A DNA stretch of 15,765 nt from Faecenecus sp036648855. GTDB taxonomy: Bacteria; Bacillota_I; Bacilli_A; RF39; UBA660. Of this stretch, positions 1-6,177 are shown piece by piece; position 1 is the first letter of the stretch, and the number at the start of each line of letters is the position of its first letter. Below the pieces are notes generated by a model. That model was not told where the DNA came from, did no database searches, and saw only the letters and a list, made by a program, of their open reading frames with translations. The stretch spans positions 1 through 15,765 of the forward strand of contig JAVWCU010000019.1 of the NCBI GenBank assembly GCA_036648855.1, read 5' to 3'. The position numbers were made by a program, and so were the translations under genes.

Positions 1-2120
1 CATATTCTTTTAGTAAGGATTATGCTTATACTGGTAATTATCAAACTTTTACAGCGCCAGTTTCAGGTTATTATAATGTGGAAGCTTGGGGAGCAGAGGG
101 TGGAAGTAATTGGAATTCGTATTCGGATATTTTACCAGGAGGAAAGGGTAGTTATACACAGGGTAGTATATATTTGACTAAAAATGAAACATTATATATT
201 TATGTAGGTGGTTCATCAACTGTTTATAATATACCAGGTTATAATGGGGGAGGTTTAGGAAGTAACCGAAATATTGATACAGAAGGTCGTGGAGGACCTG
301 GAGGAGGGGCAACAGATATAAGATTAACTTCAGGTACTTGGAATAATATATCATCTCTTAGGTCTAGAATAATGGTTTCAGCTGGAGGAGGTGGAACATC
401 AAATTGGGTAAATATTGTGCCAGGAGGTGGAGGAGGAACATTAATTGGACGTGGTGGTATTTTAAATCCAGGTAATGTTAAGCATTCTTTAGCCATTGGT
501 GGTGGTCAAAATGCAGGTGGCCTAGCTGGTGGTGAAGGTCCTGATGCTCTTAACTCGAATGGAAGTTTTGGGCTAGGTGGTAATGCATCTCCTTTGTATG
601 GTGGCGGCGGAGGCGGAGGTTATAATGGTGGAGGCGGAAGTGGTTCAATAGCTGGTGGGGTTTCATCAGGAGCGGGAGGATCATCATTTATTTCTGGATT
701 TGCAGGAGTTAATGCTACAGATATAAATGGTAATTATACTAATAATACTCTTCATTATTCAGGTAAGTATTTTATAAATGGAAAAATGTTGGCAGCACTT
801 AATTCTGGTAATGGTAAAGCAAAAATAAGCTATATAGGTTCTGAATATGCCAAAACGAATAGTAAATTAAATGGAGTCCGTTATATAAAGGATTGTATAG
901 ATAATCGAAATGATACTTGTCCAAATTGTCATAACTGGATGGAGTTACAAGCTATAAAAAACGGTAGGAACTTGGCTTTAAATAAAGCTATTTCTTCTAC
1001 TGCTACTTTTTTAGATCATTGGCCATTAGTTCAGGCTAATAATGGTATAATTACTGAATGGATAAGAGGAGAGGTAGATGGAGCTACTTCTATTAATGGC
1101 GGCAATAAATGTATAACAGTTGATTTGGGTTCTGTTTATGATTTAGATGAAGTAATGGTTTCCCATTCTACGTTTGCTTATGGGACTCATACATTGAGTG
1201 TTTCTAATAACAATTCTAATTGGATAAACTTAATAGATGATAAGTTAAAAGGTGAGGATAATGTAGGTAAAAGGATTACTGCATATAATGTAGAACTAGA
1301 AGATAATTATGAATTTTATTATATTGGAGCACCTACTTTGTTTATAGCCCCAGAAACGGGAAATTATCAAATTGAACTTTGGGGAGCCGATGGGGCTGCA
1401 ACAGAAGTTCCAGGGGGACATGGTGCTTCTACTAGAGGAATTATTAATTTAATTAAAGGAGAACAACTATATATATATGTAGGTGGTATGGGACATGGTG
1501 TAAATGGTGGTTATAATGGTGGAGGATATGGAGCCGTGCAATCATCAACAGGAGGTGGAGGCGGAGCAACAGATATTCGGGCGGTTGGTGGTAATTGGAA
1601 TGATATTCCTTCTTTACGTAGTCGTATTATGGTAGCAGCAGGAGGCGGTGGTTCTGCTACTGCAGCGGTAGGTGGAGCCATAGGAGGATTTGGTGGCTGG
1701 TTGGTCGCCCCTGAATTAGCAACTAGTACAACCCCTTTACAAGGTAGAGGTGGAACTCAAACATCTGGAGGTATATTAGGCCCTAATGCCAGTCATCCAC
1801 TTAATGCAACTTCTGGGGGCTTTGGTTATGGTGGAAATGCTGGATTTTTTCAGGCAGGAGCAGGAGGCGGAGGCTACTACGGTGGCGGTGGAGGCACACA
1901 TCAAACTCCAAATAAATCTGGCTCTGGTGGTGGAGGGTCGTCATATATATCTGGACATCCTGGAGTTAATTCTATTAATTCAAGTGGAATTCATACTAAT
2001 AGTCTTATTCATTGGTCAGGCAAAAGCTTTAAAGAGACATTAATGCTTTCAGGAGCAAGTATGAATACTGGTGCTTATGCCAATGAAAATGGGCGAGCTA
2101 GAATAGTATTATTAAGATAA
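1..2120 (+). CDS. Glycine-rich/F5/8C-like surface protein (5' partial)
   Basis: The reading frame is already open at the window edge (first whole codon at 3) and runs to TAA at 2118-2120. The GTG at 78 lies inside a conserved motif (YQTFTAPVSGYYNVEAWGA), so it is not the start; the true start lies upstream of the window. Three parts are visible. The first is a glycine-rich module of the ALK/LTK type (about 30-840) with YIYVGG, GGGATDIR and SLRSRIMV motifs and glycine runs. The second is a linker with C-x7-C-x2-C followed by a segment that looks like an F5/8 type C (discoidin/galactose-binding) fold (about 880-1300; WMELQAI, ITVDLGSVYDLDEV). The third is another glycine-rich module (about 1315-2117). 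There is no LPXTG motif or C-terminal membrane segment; any anchor or signal peptide would be upstream. Likely an extracellular adhesin or glycan-binding protein (inference). Its high G content reflects the glycine codons. Confidence 0.85.
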   Translation, partial: YSFSKDYAYTGNYQTFTAPVSGYYNVEAWGAEGGSNWNSYSDILPGGKGSYTQGSIYLTKNETLYIYVGGSSTVYNIPGYNGGGLGSNRNIDTEGRGGPGGGATDIRLTSGTWNNISSLRSRIMVSAGGGGTSNWVNIVPGGGGGTLIGRGGILNPGNVKHSLAIGGGQNAGGLAGGEGPDALNSNGSFGLGGNASPLYGGGGGGGYNGGGGSGSIAGGVSSGAGGSSFISGFAGVNATDINGNYTNNTLHYSGKYFINGKMLAALNSGNGKAKISYIGSEYAKTNSKLNGVRYIKDCIDNRNDTCPNCHNWMELQAIKNGRNLALNKAISSTATFLDHWPLVQANNGIITEWIRGEVDGATSINGGNKCITVDLGSVYDLDEVMVSHSTFAYGTHTLSVSNNNSNWINLIDDKLKGEDNVGKRITAYNVELEDNYEFYYIGAPTLFIAPETGNYQIELWGADGAATEVPGGHGASTRGIINLIKGEQLYIYVGGMGHGVNGGYNGGGYGAVQSSTGGGGGATDIRAVGGNWNDIPSLRSRIMVAAGGGGSATAAVGGAIGGFGGWLVAPELATSTTPLQGRGGTQTSGGILGPNASHPLNATSGGFGYGGNAGFFQAGAGGGGYYGGGGGTHQTPNKSGSGGGGSSYISGHPGVNSINSSGIHTNSLIHWSGKSFKETLMLSGASMNTGAYANENGRARIVLLR
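300..395 (+). repeat. Glycine-rich module core, copy 1
   Basis: This 32-codon stretch begins GGGATDIR and ends AGGGG. It aligns without gaps to 1557-1652, with 25 of 32 residues identical by my count. The DNA differs at many synonymous positions (for example AGGTCTAGAATA against CGTAGTCGTATT for RSRI), so this is an old internal duplication or a family module, not a recent copy. Confidence 0.85.
1557..1652 (+). repeat. Glycine-rich module core, copy 2
   Basis: This is the partner of 300-395 in the same protein. The invariant blocks are GGGATDIR, SLRSRIMV and AGGGG; the variable part is the few residues between ATDIR and the WN pair. Each copy opens a larger module that ends with a serine/glycine stretch (SSFISGFAGVN in the first, SSYISGHPGVN in the second). 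Confidence 0.85.
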
Positions 2121-2223
2121 ACTAGGTACTATTACAAAAGAAGAGTTTAAATATTAATCAAAGAAACTCTATAATATCAAAACTAGCTTATGGAATAACG
2201 AATTTAGGTAATTATATTAGAAT

Positions 2224-2249
2224 AAAAAAAGGGCCTTAAATAATTAAGG
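2224..2249 (-). terminator. Rho-independent terminator of rnhC
   Basis: Read on the minus strand, CCTTAA-TTAT-TTAAGG forms a 6-bp stem with a 4-nt loop, followed by CCC and seven T. The rnhC stop codon (complement of 2236-2238) lies inside the 3' half of the stem, so the last codons of the gene double as terminator. Confidence 0.7.
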
Positions 2250-3156
2250 TTCCTAGAATTCTTTGGGTATTTAAGAAGTTGAGTTTTGCAACTTCTTTTA
2301 ATTTATCTTCTCCATATTTTTCCACTACTTCTTTACCAATAATATCAACTCCCGCTCCCGCACCTTTTGGTAAAGGAATATGTAGACTATCACTTAATTT
2401 ATCAAACTCTTTAATAAAGATATAACGACTGATTATACTTGCACAGGCAACAGCTAAATTCTTATCTTCTGCTTTAGTCATAAAAGTAATACCTCTTTGA
2501 ATATAAGCACTATCTTTTATATAATCATAATACTTATTTTCTTTAGCAAATTCATCAACAATAATATAATCAATCTCTGGTTTTTCTTCTTCCATAATTT
2601 GATACAACATTTTATTATGCATAATAGCTTTAATTTTATTCATATTAGTATTAGTGCCATATTTCTCATTATATTCACTGTTACTTAGGATAATACTTCG
2701 GTATTTAATTCTTTTAACTATTTGAGGGGCCATCTTTAAAATTTTATCATCTGTTAATTTCTTCGAATCTCTAATTCCTAGTTCTTCTAAATATGCTACA
2801 TCTTCTTTTCTTACATAAGCACTAGAAACAACAACTGGGCCAAAGTAATCACCAGTTCCTACTTCATCACTGCCAACAGAAGAACAGTTATGATATTTAC
2901 CTTCTTTTGCCTCTTTTTCTTTTTTTTCTAGTTCAGGTGTCGCACTTTGTCCATCCATAGCTTTCCACATATTGGCATCAACATCAGCACTGGTTCCTTG
3001 AAACATTATTTTACCTGATTCATACATAGTAATCACTGTATCTTCTTCATCAGCTTGAAAGATAACATAGGGAATAACTTTATCTCTTTTTTTATTTTCA
3101 TAATACTTTATCATTTTTTCCTTAGTAGTATTTGTGACTTTTATTACAACATTCAT
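2236..3156 (-). CDS. rnhC: Ribonuclease HIII
   Basis: Endoribonuclease that cuts the RNA strand of RNA-DNA hybrids (R-loops, Okazaki primers) in the cytoplasm. The 306-residue length is normal for RNase HIII. Residues 1-85 form the N-terminal TBP-like substrate-binding domain special to HIII enzymes. The catalytic domain follows with GSDEVGTGDYFGP at 95-107: D97 and E98 are the first two catalytic acids, and GDYFGP distinguishes HIII from HII. D201 in IIVDEF is the third acid, with further glutamates at 202 and 206. CASIISRY (238-245) is the conserved AS-x-x-x-R helix. The start is set by GGAGGG just upstream. It has its own promoter (3184-3212) and terminator (2224-2249), so it is monocistronic and divergent from cvpA, as rnhC is in Bacillus. 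Confidence 0.95.
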   Translation of the reverse strand: MNVVIKVTNTTKEKMIKYYENKKRDKVIPYVIFQADEEDTVITMYESGKIMFQGTSADVDANMWKAMDGQSATPELEKKEKEAKEGKYHNCSSVGSDEVGTGDYFGPVVVSSAYVRKEDVAYLEELGIRDSKKLTDDKILKMAPQIVKRIKYRSIILSNSEYNEKYGTNTNMNKIKAIMHNKMLYQIMEEEKPEIDYIIVDEFAKENKYYDYIKDSAYIQRGITFMTKAEDKNLAVACASIISRYIFIKEFDKLSDSLHIPLPKGAGAGVDIIGKEVVEKYGEDKLKEVAKLNFLNTQRILGTLII

Positions 3157-3183
3157 AATTTCCCTCCGTTAATAATATATTAA

Positions 3184-3212
3184 TTATATCTTTAATTATT
3201 AGGTGTTACAAC
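3184..3212 (-). promoter_or_regulatory. Sigma-A promoter of rnhC
   Basis: On the minus strand TTGTAA (complement of 3207-3212; 4 of 6 to TTGACA) is followed after 17 bp by TATAAT (complement of 3184-3189; 6 of 6). Transcription would start near 3177, about 20 nt before the ATG. Confidence 0.75.
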
Positions 3213-3236
3213 TATAACCGTTAAGTTAGCTGTAAA
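3207..3236. promoter_or_regulatory. Interrupted inverted repeat between rnhC and cvpA promoters
   Basis: TTACAACTA (3207-3215) and TAGCTGTAA (3228-3236) are inverted copies with one mismatch. Their centres are 21 bp apart, about two helical turns. The left arm covers the rnhC -35 box and the right arm ends 4 bp before the cvpA -35. It could be an operator or may be chance in AT-rich DNA. Confidence 0.3.
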
Positions 3237-3240
3237 ATAA

Positions 3241-3269
3241 TTAATATTTAGCAGATTTTTTGCTACAAT
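3241..3269 (+). promoter_or_regulatory. Promoter of cvpA-trxA
   Basis: An extended -10 TGCTACAAT (3261-3269) lies 17 bp after a weak -35 TTAATA (3241-3246). Transcription would start near 3276 and give a leader of about 35 nt. TATACT at 3284-3289 is an alternative -10 but has no -35. Confidence 0.5.
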
Positions 3270-3311
3270 GGTTAAAAATAAGTTATACTAGTATTAAGAA
3301 AGAGGGATAAA

Positions 3312-4022
3312 ATGAATATTGTTGATGTAGTAATTATTTTAATGATCTTAATGTATGGAGTCATAGGTTTAAAGAGGGGGGTATTTAAAGAAACAGCTAT
3401 TGTAGTAGGAACTATTGCAGTTATTATATTAGCTTTTTACTTTAAAGATCCATTAGCTTCTTGGTTAAGTTTGAACTTACCGTTTTTCAACTTTGGTGGT
3501 ACTTTTGCCGGTTTAACTTCACTTAATATAGTTATGTATCAGTTAATAGCATTTTTGCTTATTGCAGGGATATTAACGGCTATACTAAATGTTGTAATAT
3601 CAATAACAGGGGTCTTTGAAAAGTTTTTAAAGTTAACTATTATTTTAGGAATACCTTCTAAAATATTAGGCTTTATTGTGGGCTTAGTAAATGGTTTTAT
3701 TATAGTTTACATTGTTTTGTTTTTTATTTCTCAGCCAGCTTTTAATATAGAAATTATTAATCAGTCTAAGATGACTTCTCCTATATTAAAATCCACCCCG
3801 GGTTTATCTAATATAATGAAAGATTTTAATTTAGCATTTAGTGATATTTATAAACTATCAGAGAGTCTTAGTAGTAATCCCGATAAAAATGAATTTAATA
3901 AGCAGACGATTGAAGTATTACTTAAATATAAGATTGTAAAAGCTAATCATGTAATAAAATTATTAGAAAAGGGTAAATTAAAGGTAGTGGGTATTGACCA
4001 AATATTGAATAATTACCGTTAA
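3312..4022 (+). CDS. cvpA: CvpA family membrane protein
   Basis: Integral membrane protein of the CvpA/colicin V production family, whose molecular function is not firmly known. The N-terminus shows the family signature: a hydrophobic helix (residues 4-20) ending in GLKRGVFKE, then further membrane helices at about 27-44, 72-98 and 115-140. The last 90 residues are soluble, polar and probably cytoplasmic. At 236 residues it is somewhat longer than many members (Bacillus YshB is shorter). The start is supported by AGAGGG 5 bp before the ATG. trxA follows after 12 bp, so the two are one operon ending at the 4336-4353 terminator. In Bacillus the gene also sits next to a divergent rnhC, but with zapA between them. 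Confidence 0.85.
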   Translation: MNIVDVVIILMILMYGVIGLKRGVFKETAIVVGTIAVIILAFYFKDPLASWLSLNLPFFNFGGTFAGLTSLNIVMYQLIAFLLIAGILTAILNVVISITGVFEKFLKLTIILGIPSKILGFIVGLVNGFIIVYIVLFFISQPAFNIEIINQSKMTSPILKSTPGLSNIMKDFNLAFSDIYKLSESLSSNPDKNEFNKQTIEVLLKYKIVKANHVIKLLEKGKLKVVGIDQILNNYR

Positions 4023-4034
4023 GAAGGAGAGTAT

Positions 4035-4334
4035 ATGTTAACAATATTAAAAAACGAAGATTTTAAAGAAGAGATAAAGACAGGTAAAGTTTTAGTAGAT
4101 TTTTATGCAGAATGGTGTGGCCCTTGTAAAATGATGGGACCTATTTTGGAAGAGCTAAGTAAATCTAATTTAGATTTTAAAATTATAAAAGTTAATGTTG
4201 ATGAGCACCAAGCGCTTGCTCAGGAATATGGAGTTATGTCTATTCCTACTTTGATCTTATTTGATAATGGAATAATTATTAAAAAAAATGTGGGATTTGT
4301 TCCTAAAGAATTACTAGAAACATGGATAAAATAA
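4035..4334 (+). CDS. trxA: Thioredoxin
   Basis: Cytoplasmic dithiol-disulfide oxidoreductase that reduces protein disulfides and is recycled by thioredoxin reductase. The 99-residue protein has the classical active site W27-C28-G29-P30-C31-K32 within FYAEWCGPCK, the cis-proline P71 in SIPT, and the usual C-terminal FVPKELLETWI helix, so it is a complete single-domain thioredoxin. GAAGGAGAG precedes the ATG. It is the last gene of the cvpA-trxA operon and is closed by a terminator immediately after the stop. The order trxA then uvrC matches Bacillus, though two genes are inserted between them here. Confidence 0.93.
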   Translation: MLTILKNEDFKEEIKTGKVLVDFYAEWCGPCKMMGPILEELSKSNLDFKIIKVNVDEHQALAQEYGVMSIPTLILFDNGIIIKKNVGFVPKELLETWIK

Positions 4335-4335
4335 G

Positions 4336-4353
4336 GTGCTAATAGCACTTTTT
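4336..4353 (+). terminator. Terminator after trxA
   Basis: GTGCT-AAT-AGCAC followed by TTTTT: a 5-bp stem with a 3-nt loop and a U-tract starting 2 nt after the trxA stop. It separates the cvpA-trxA unit from the promoter at 4355. Confidence 0.75.
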
Positions 4354-4354
4354 C

Positions 4355-4383
4355 TTTACTTTTAATTAGTTTTATGGTATAAT
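4355..4383 (+). promoter_or_regulatory. Sigma-A promoter of the 353-residue gene
   Basis: TTTACT (4355-4360; 4 of 6), a 17-bp spacer, then the extended -10 TGGTATAAT (4375-4383; TATAAT 6 of 6). The predicted start near 4390 leaves a leader of about 17 nt. This rules out the in-frame TTG at 4392 as start codon, because it would lie at the 5' end of the message without a ribosome site. Confidence 0.8.
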
Positions 4384-4406
4384 CACAGGCATTGAAGAGG
4401 TGTAGT

Positions 4407-5468
4407 ATGACATATTTAAATCACGTTAGTTCTAACTTAATTAAGTATATTGAATTATTTAGAAAAGGGTATCCTAAATATGCAGATAATCAAGAATTTA
4501 TAGAAAAACAGTATCAAGACTTTATATTTTTAATGAATAGTTCAAAAAGTGAAAAAGGAATTCAATTTATGACTTTAATTACGGATTTTAATGAGGTTAT
4601 TGCTTGTTTACCTGTTTCTGAAGGTAGTCGTTTTTTAATAGCAATGAGTTCCTTGATTAGAGATGGATTTTATAAAGATAATTTATATAAAAAAATGCTT
4701 TTAGATAAACATAAAACTGTTAAAATAGTTTTAAATGCTTGTAATGCAGAGGTTAGTGAAATAGAGACTAGAATATATCAAGATTATAATAATACTAGAG
4801 TTTTAACTAATAAACTTAATATGCCTACTATTTTAACGGAAGATGATCAAGATGTAATAAATAAATATTTATTAGAACCTGAAGAAATATCTATTAGTGA
4901 TTACTCAGCAAAATTTAAAATAGGCGTATTACCTTTAAAAAAGGTGCTTTATAAAGGTTATTTGAGTAATGAAGCAATATATAGATTATTAGTTAGTAGT
5001 AGAGAAGAAATAAAAAGTTTAGATGCTATTTTTACTATAGGTACTTTTATAGCAGAAAAAAGATTAACAGCACTTAAAGAACATAGTAATTTTGGAATAT
5101 TAAATTATGAAGCTATTGTTAATGCTGATTTACAAAATATTAAAAAATCTTTATCTTTAGTGACAGGGGTAATTCATGGACTACCTCATATTGCTAATCT
5201 AATTCCAACTCCTGCACTTCAACCATATAAAGGTAGTCAATTAAATATGACTTACATGAATAATAAAGGAATAGTTCATATTTTTGATAATAAAGATATT
5301 AATATAATTATTAGTCATTTAGAGGGTGAAGGTTTTTCAGTATGTGATGGGACAATAAATGCTTGTACTAAGAGTCAAGTAGAAGGGACTTTAAATAGTC
5401 TAACTAAGGATAATATTAGAAAGTCTTTAGAATTAGAAAAGCCTTTTGAGTTTAGTAAAAAGAGATAA
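4407..5468 (+). CDS. Hypothetical protein, 353 residues
   Basis: I do not recognise this family. The start is ATG 4407, with GAAGAGGTG as ribosome site 5-6 bp upstream; an in-frame TTG at 4392 falls on the predicted transcription start and is rejected. There is no signal peptide or membrane segment, so the product is probably cytosolic. The N-terminal 100 residues are mixed helical and aromatic-rich. The middle (about 125-185) has ILTEDDQDVINKYLLEP followed by ISDYSAKFKIG...LKKVLYKGYL, which could be a helix-turn-helix (weak inference). The C-terminal part is lysine-rich and ends FEFSKKR. Promoter, ribosome site, normal codon use and a terminator at the stop show it is a real monocistronic gene. 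It sits between trxA and uvrC, which are closer neighbours in other Firmicutes, so it may be a lineage-specific insertion. Confidence 0.8.
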   Translation: MTYLNHVSSNLIKYIELFRKGYPKYADNQEFIEKQYQDFIFLMNSSKSEKGIQFMTLITDFNEVIACLPVSEGSRFLIAMSSLIRDGFYKDNLYKKMLLDKHKTVKIVLNACNAEVSEIETRIYQDYNNTRVLTNKLNMPTILTEDDQDVINKYLLEPEEISISDYSAKFKIGVLPLKKVLYKGYLSNEAIYRLLVSSREEIKSLDAIFTIGTFIAEKRLTALKEHSNFGILNYEAIVNADLQNIKKSLSLVTGVIHGLPHIANLIPTPALQPYKGSQLNMTYMNNKGIVHIFDNKDINIIISHLEGEGFSVCDGTINACTKSQVEGTLNSLTKDNIRKSLELEKPFEFSKKR

Positions 5469-5484
5469 TAAAAAATTATCTCTT
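5460..5484. terminator. Bidirectional terminator between convergent genes
   Basis: AGAGATAAT (5461-5469) and ATTATCTCT (5475-5483) form a 9-bp stem (10 with 5460/5484) around an A5 loop. The plus side continues TATTTGTTTT; the minus side continues TTTTACT. The stop codons of both convergent genes (5466-5468 plus, 5476-5478 minus) lie inside the hairpin. Confidence 0.75.
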
Positions 5485-6057
5485 ATTTGTTTTAATATAA
5501 ATATTATTATTAATAATTTGATAGGGAATAGGTATCTTTGTTAGTTCTTCTTTGGTAGTTTCTATTAAATAGGTTACTTCTTTAAGATAGTTCTTTTCTT
5601 TGATTTGTTTATTAGATATAATTTTTTCTATAATTGCTTGTTTATCATAAGGAACTGTTATTTGAATTAATATACCGGGTATAATATTTATTAATTCAGT
5701 TTTTTTAAGTAAATTTTTACTAGCACTAGTATATGCTCTAATTAAACCCCCAGTTCCTAGTTTTATTCCCCCGTAGTAGCGTATTACTATTATTAGGGTA
5801 TAGTTAAGTGAATTCTTCTTTATTATGTTTAAAATAGGTAATCCCGCTGTTTTAGCAGGTTCTCCATTATCACTACAATATATATTATTATCAATGATAT
5901 AAGCATAACAGTAATGAGTAGCATCTTTATATTTATTCTTAGTAATATTTAAGTAATTATTAACTTCTTCTTTATTTTTAACAAAATAAATTATACTTAT
6001 AAATTCAGATTTTTTTATTTCTAATATATAACTAGTTGTTTCTTTAATTATATTCAT
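5476..6057 (-). CDS. yigZ: YigZ/IMPACT family protein
   Basis: Member of the UPF0029/IMPACT family (YigZ in E. coli, YvyE in Bacillus), related in fold to ribosomal S5 domain 2. A role near translation or the ribosome is suggested for the family, but the bacterial function is not settled. The 193-residue length is close to E. coli YigZ. The family signatures are clear: KKSEFI (15-20), ATHYCYAYI (46-54), SDNGEPAKTAGLPIL (62-76) and VIRYYGGIKLGTGGLIRAY (91-109). The remaining C-terminal part matches the ferredoxin-like domain found in YigZ (inference from length). AGGTGAT precedes the ATG. It is divergent from uvrC and convergent with the 353-residue gene. Confidence 0.92.
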   Translation of the reverse strand: MNIIKETTSYILEIKKSEFISIIYFVKNKEEVNNYLNITKNKYKDATHYCYAYIIDNNIYCSDNGEPAKTAGLPILNIIKKNSLNYTLIIVIRYYGGIKLGTGGLIRAYTSASKNLLKKTELINIIPGILIQITVPYDKQAIIEKIISNKQIKEKNYLKEVTYLIETTKEELTKIPIPYQIINNNIYIKTNKR

Positions 6058-6073
6058 TCTATCACCTAATAAA

Positions 6074-6104
6074 AGTATACCATAGATTATTTATATGAGG
6101 TGAA
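6074..6104 (-). promoter_or_regulatory. Probable promoter of yigZ
   Basis: On the minus strand the extended -10 TGGTATACT (complement of 6074-6082) is preceded 19 bp upstream by TTCACC (complement of 6099-6104; 4 of 6). The spacing is long, so the extended -10 probably carries it. The leader would be about 10 nt. Confidence 0.45.
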
Positions 6105-6144
6105 TATTGATTTATAATATAATCTATATTTTTACTACTATTTT

Positions 6145-6153
6145 TGCTATAAT
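6145..6153 (+). promoter_or_regulatory. Extended -10 promoter of uvrC-mutL
   Basis: TGCTATAAT is a perfect extended -10. At 17 bp upstream the sequence (TATATT) is a poor -35. Transcription would start near 6160, just before the strong ribosome site AAGGAGG at 6165-6171. Confidence 0.6.
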
Positions 6154-6177
6154 AAAGTTACTTTAAGGAGGTTAATA

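Noticed and set aside
239..496. Minus-strand ORF encoding a proline-rich 85-residue protein
   Set aside because: It is the antisense of glycine codons in the surface protein gene and has no ribosome site.
300..1652. Glycine-rich repeats as a tandem DNA repeat or mobile element
   Set aside because: Identity is at protein level with diverged codons; there are no terminal repeats or transposase.
1786..2043. Plus-strand 85-residue ORF in another frame of the glycine-rich gene
   Set aside because: It is wholly inside the real frame, which carries recognisable motifs; no ribosome site.
2142..2170. AGAGTTT/AAACTCT stem as terminator of the surface protein gene
   Set aside because: The 15-nt loop and lack of a U-tract make it unconvincing.
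2497..2688. Plus-strand 63-residue hydrophobic ORF
   Set aside because: It is antisense to rnhC catalytic-domain codons; the hydrophobicity comes from AT-rich composition.
4392..4406. TTG start for the 353-residue gene
   Set aside because: It falls at the predicted transcription start, and ATG 4407 has GAAGAGGTG at proper distance.
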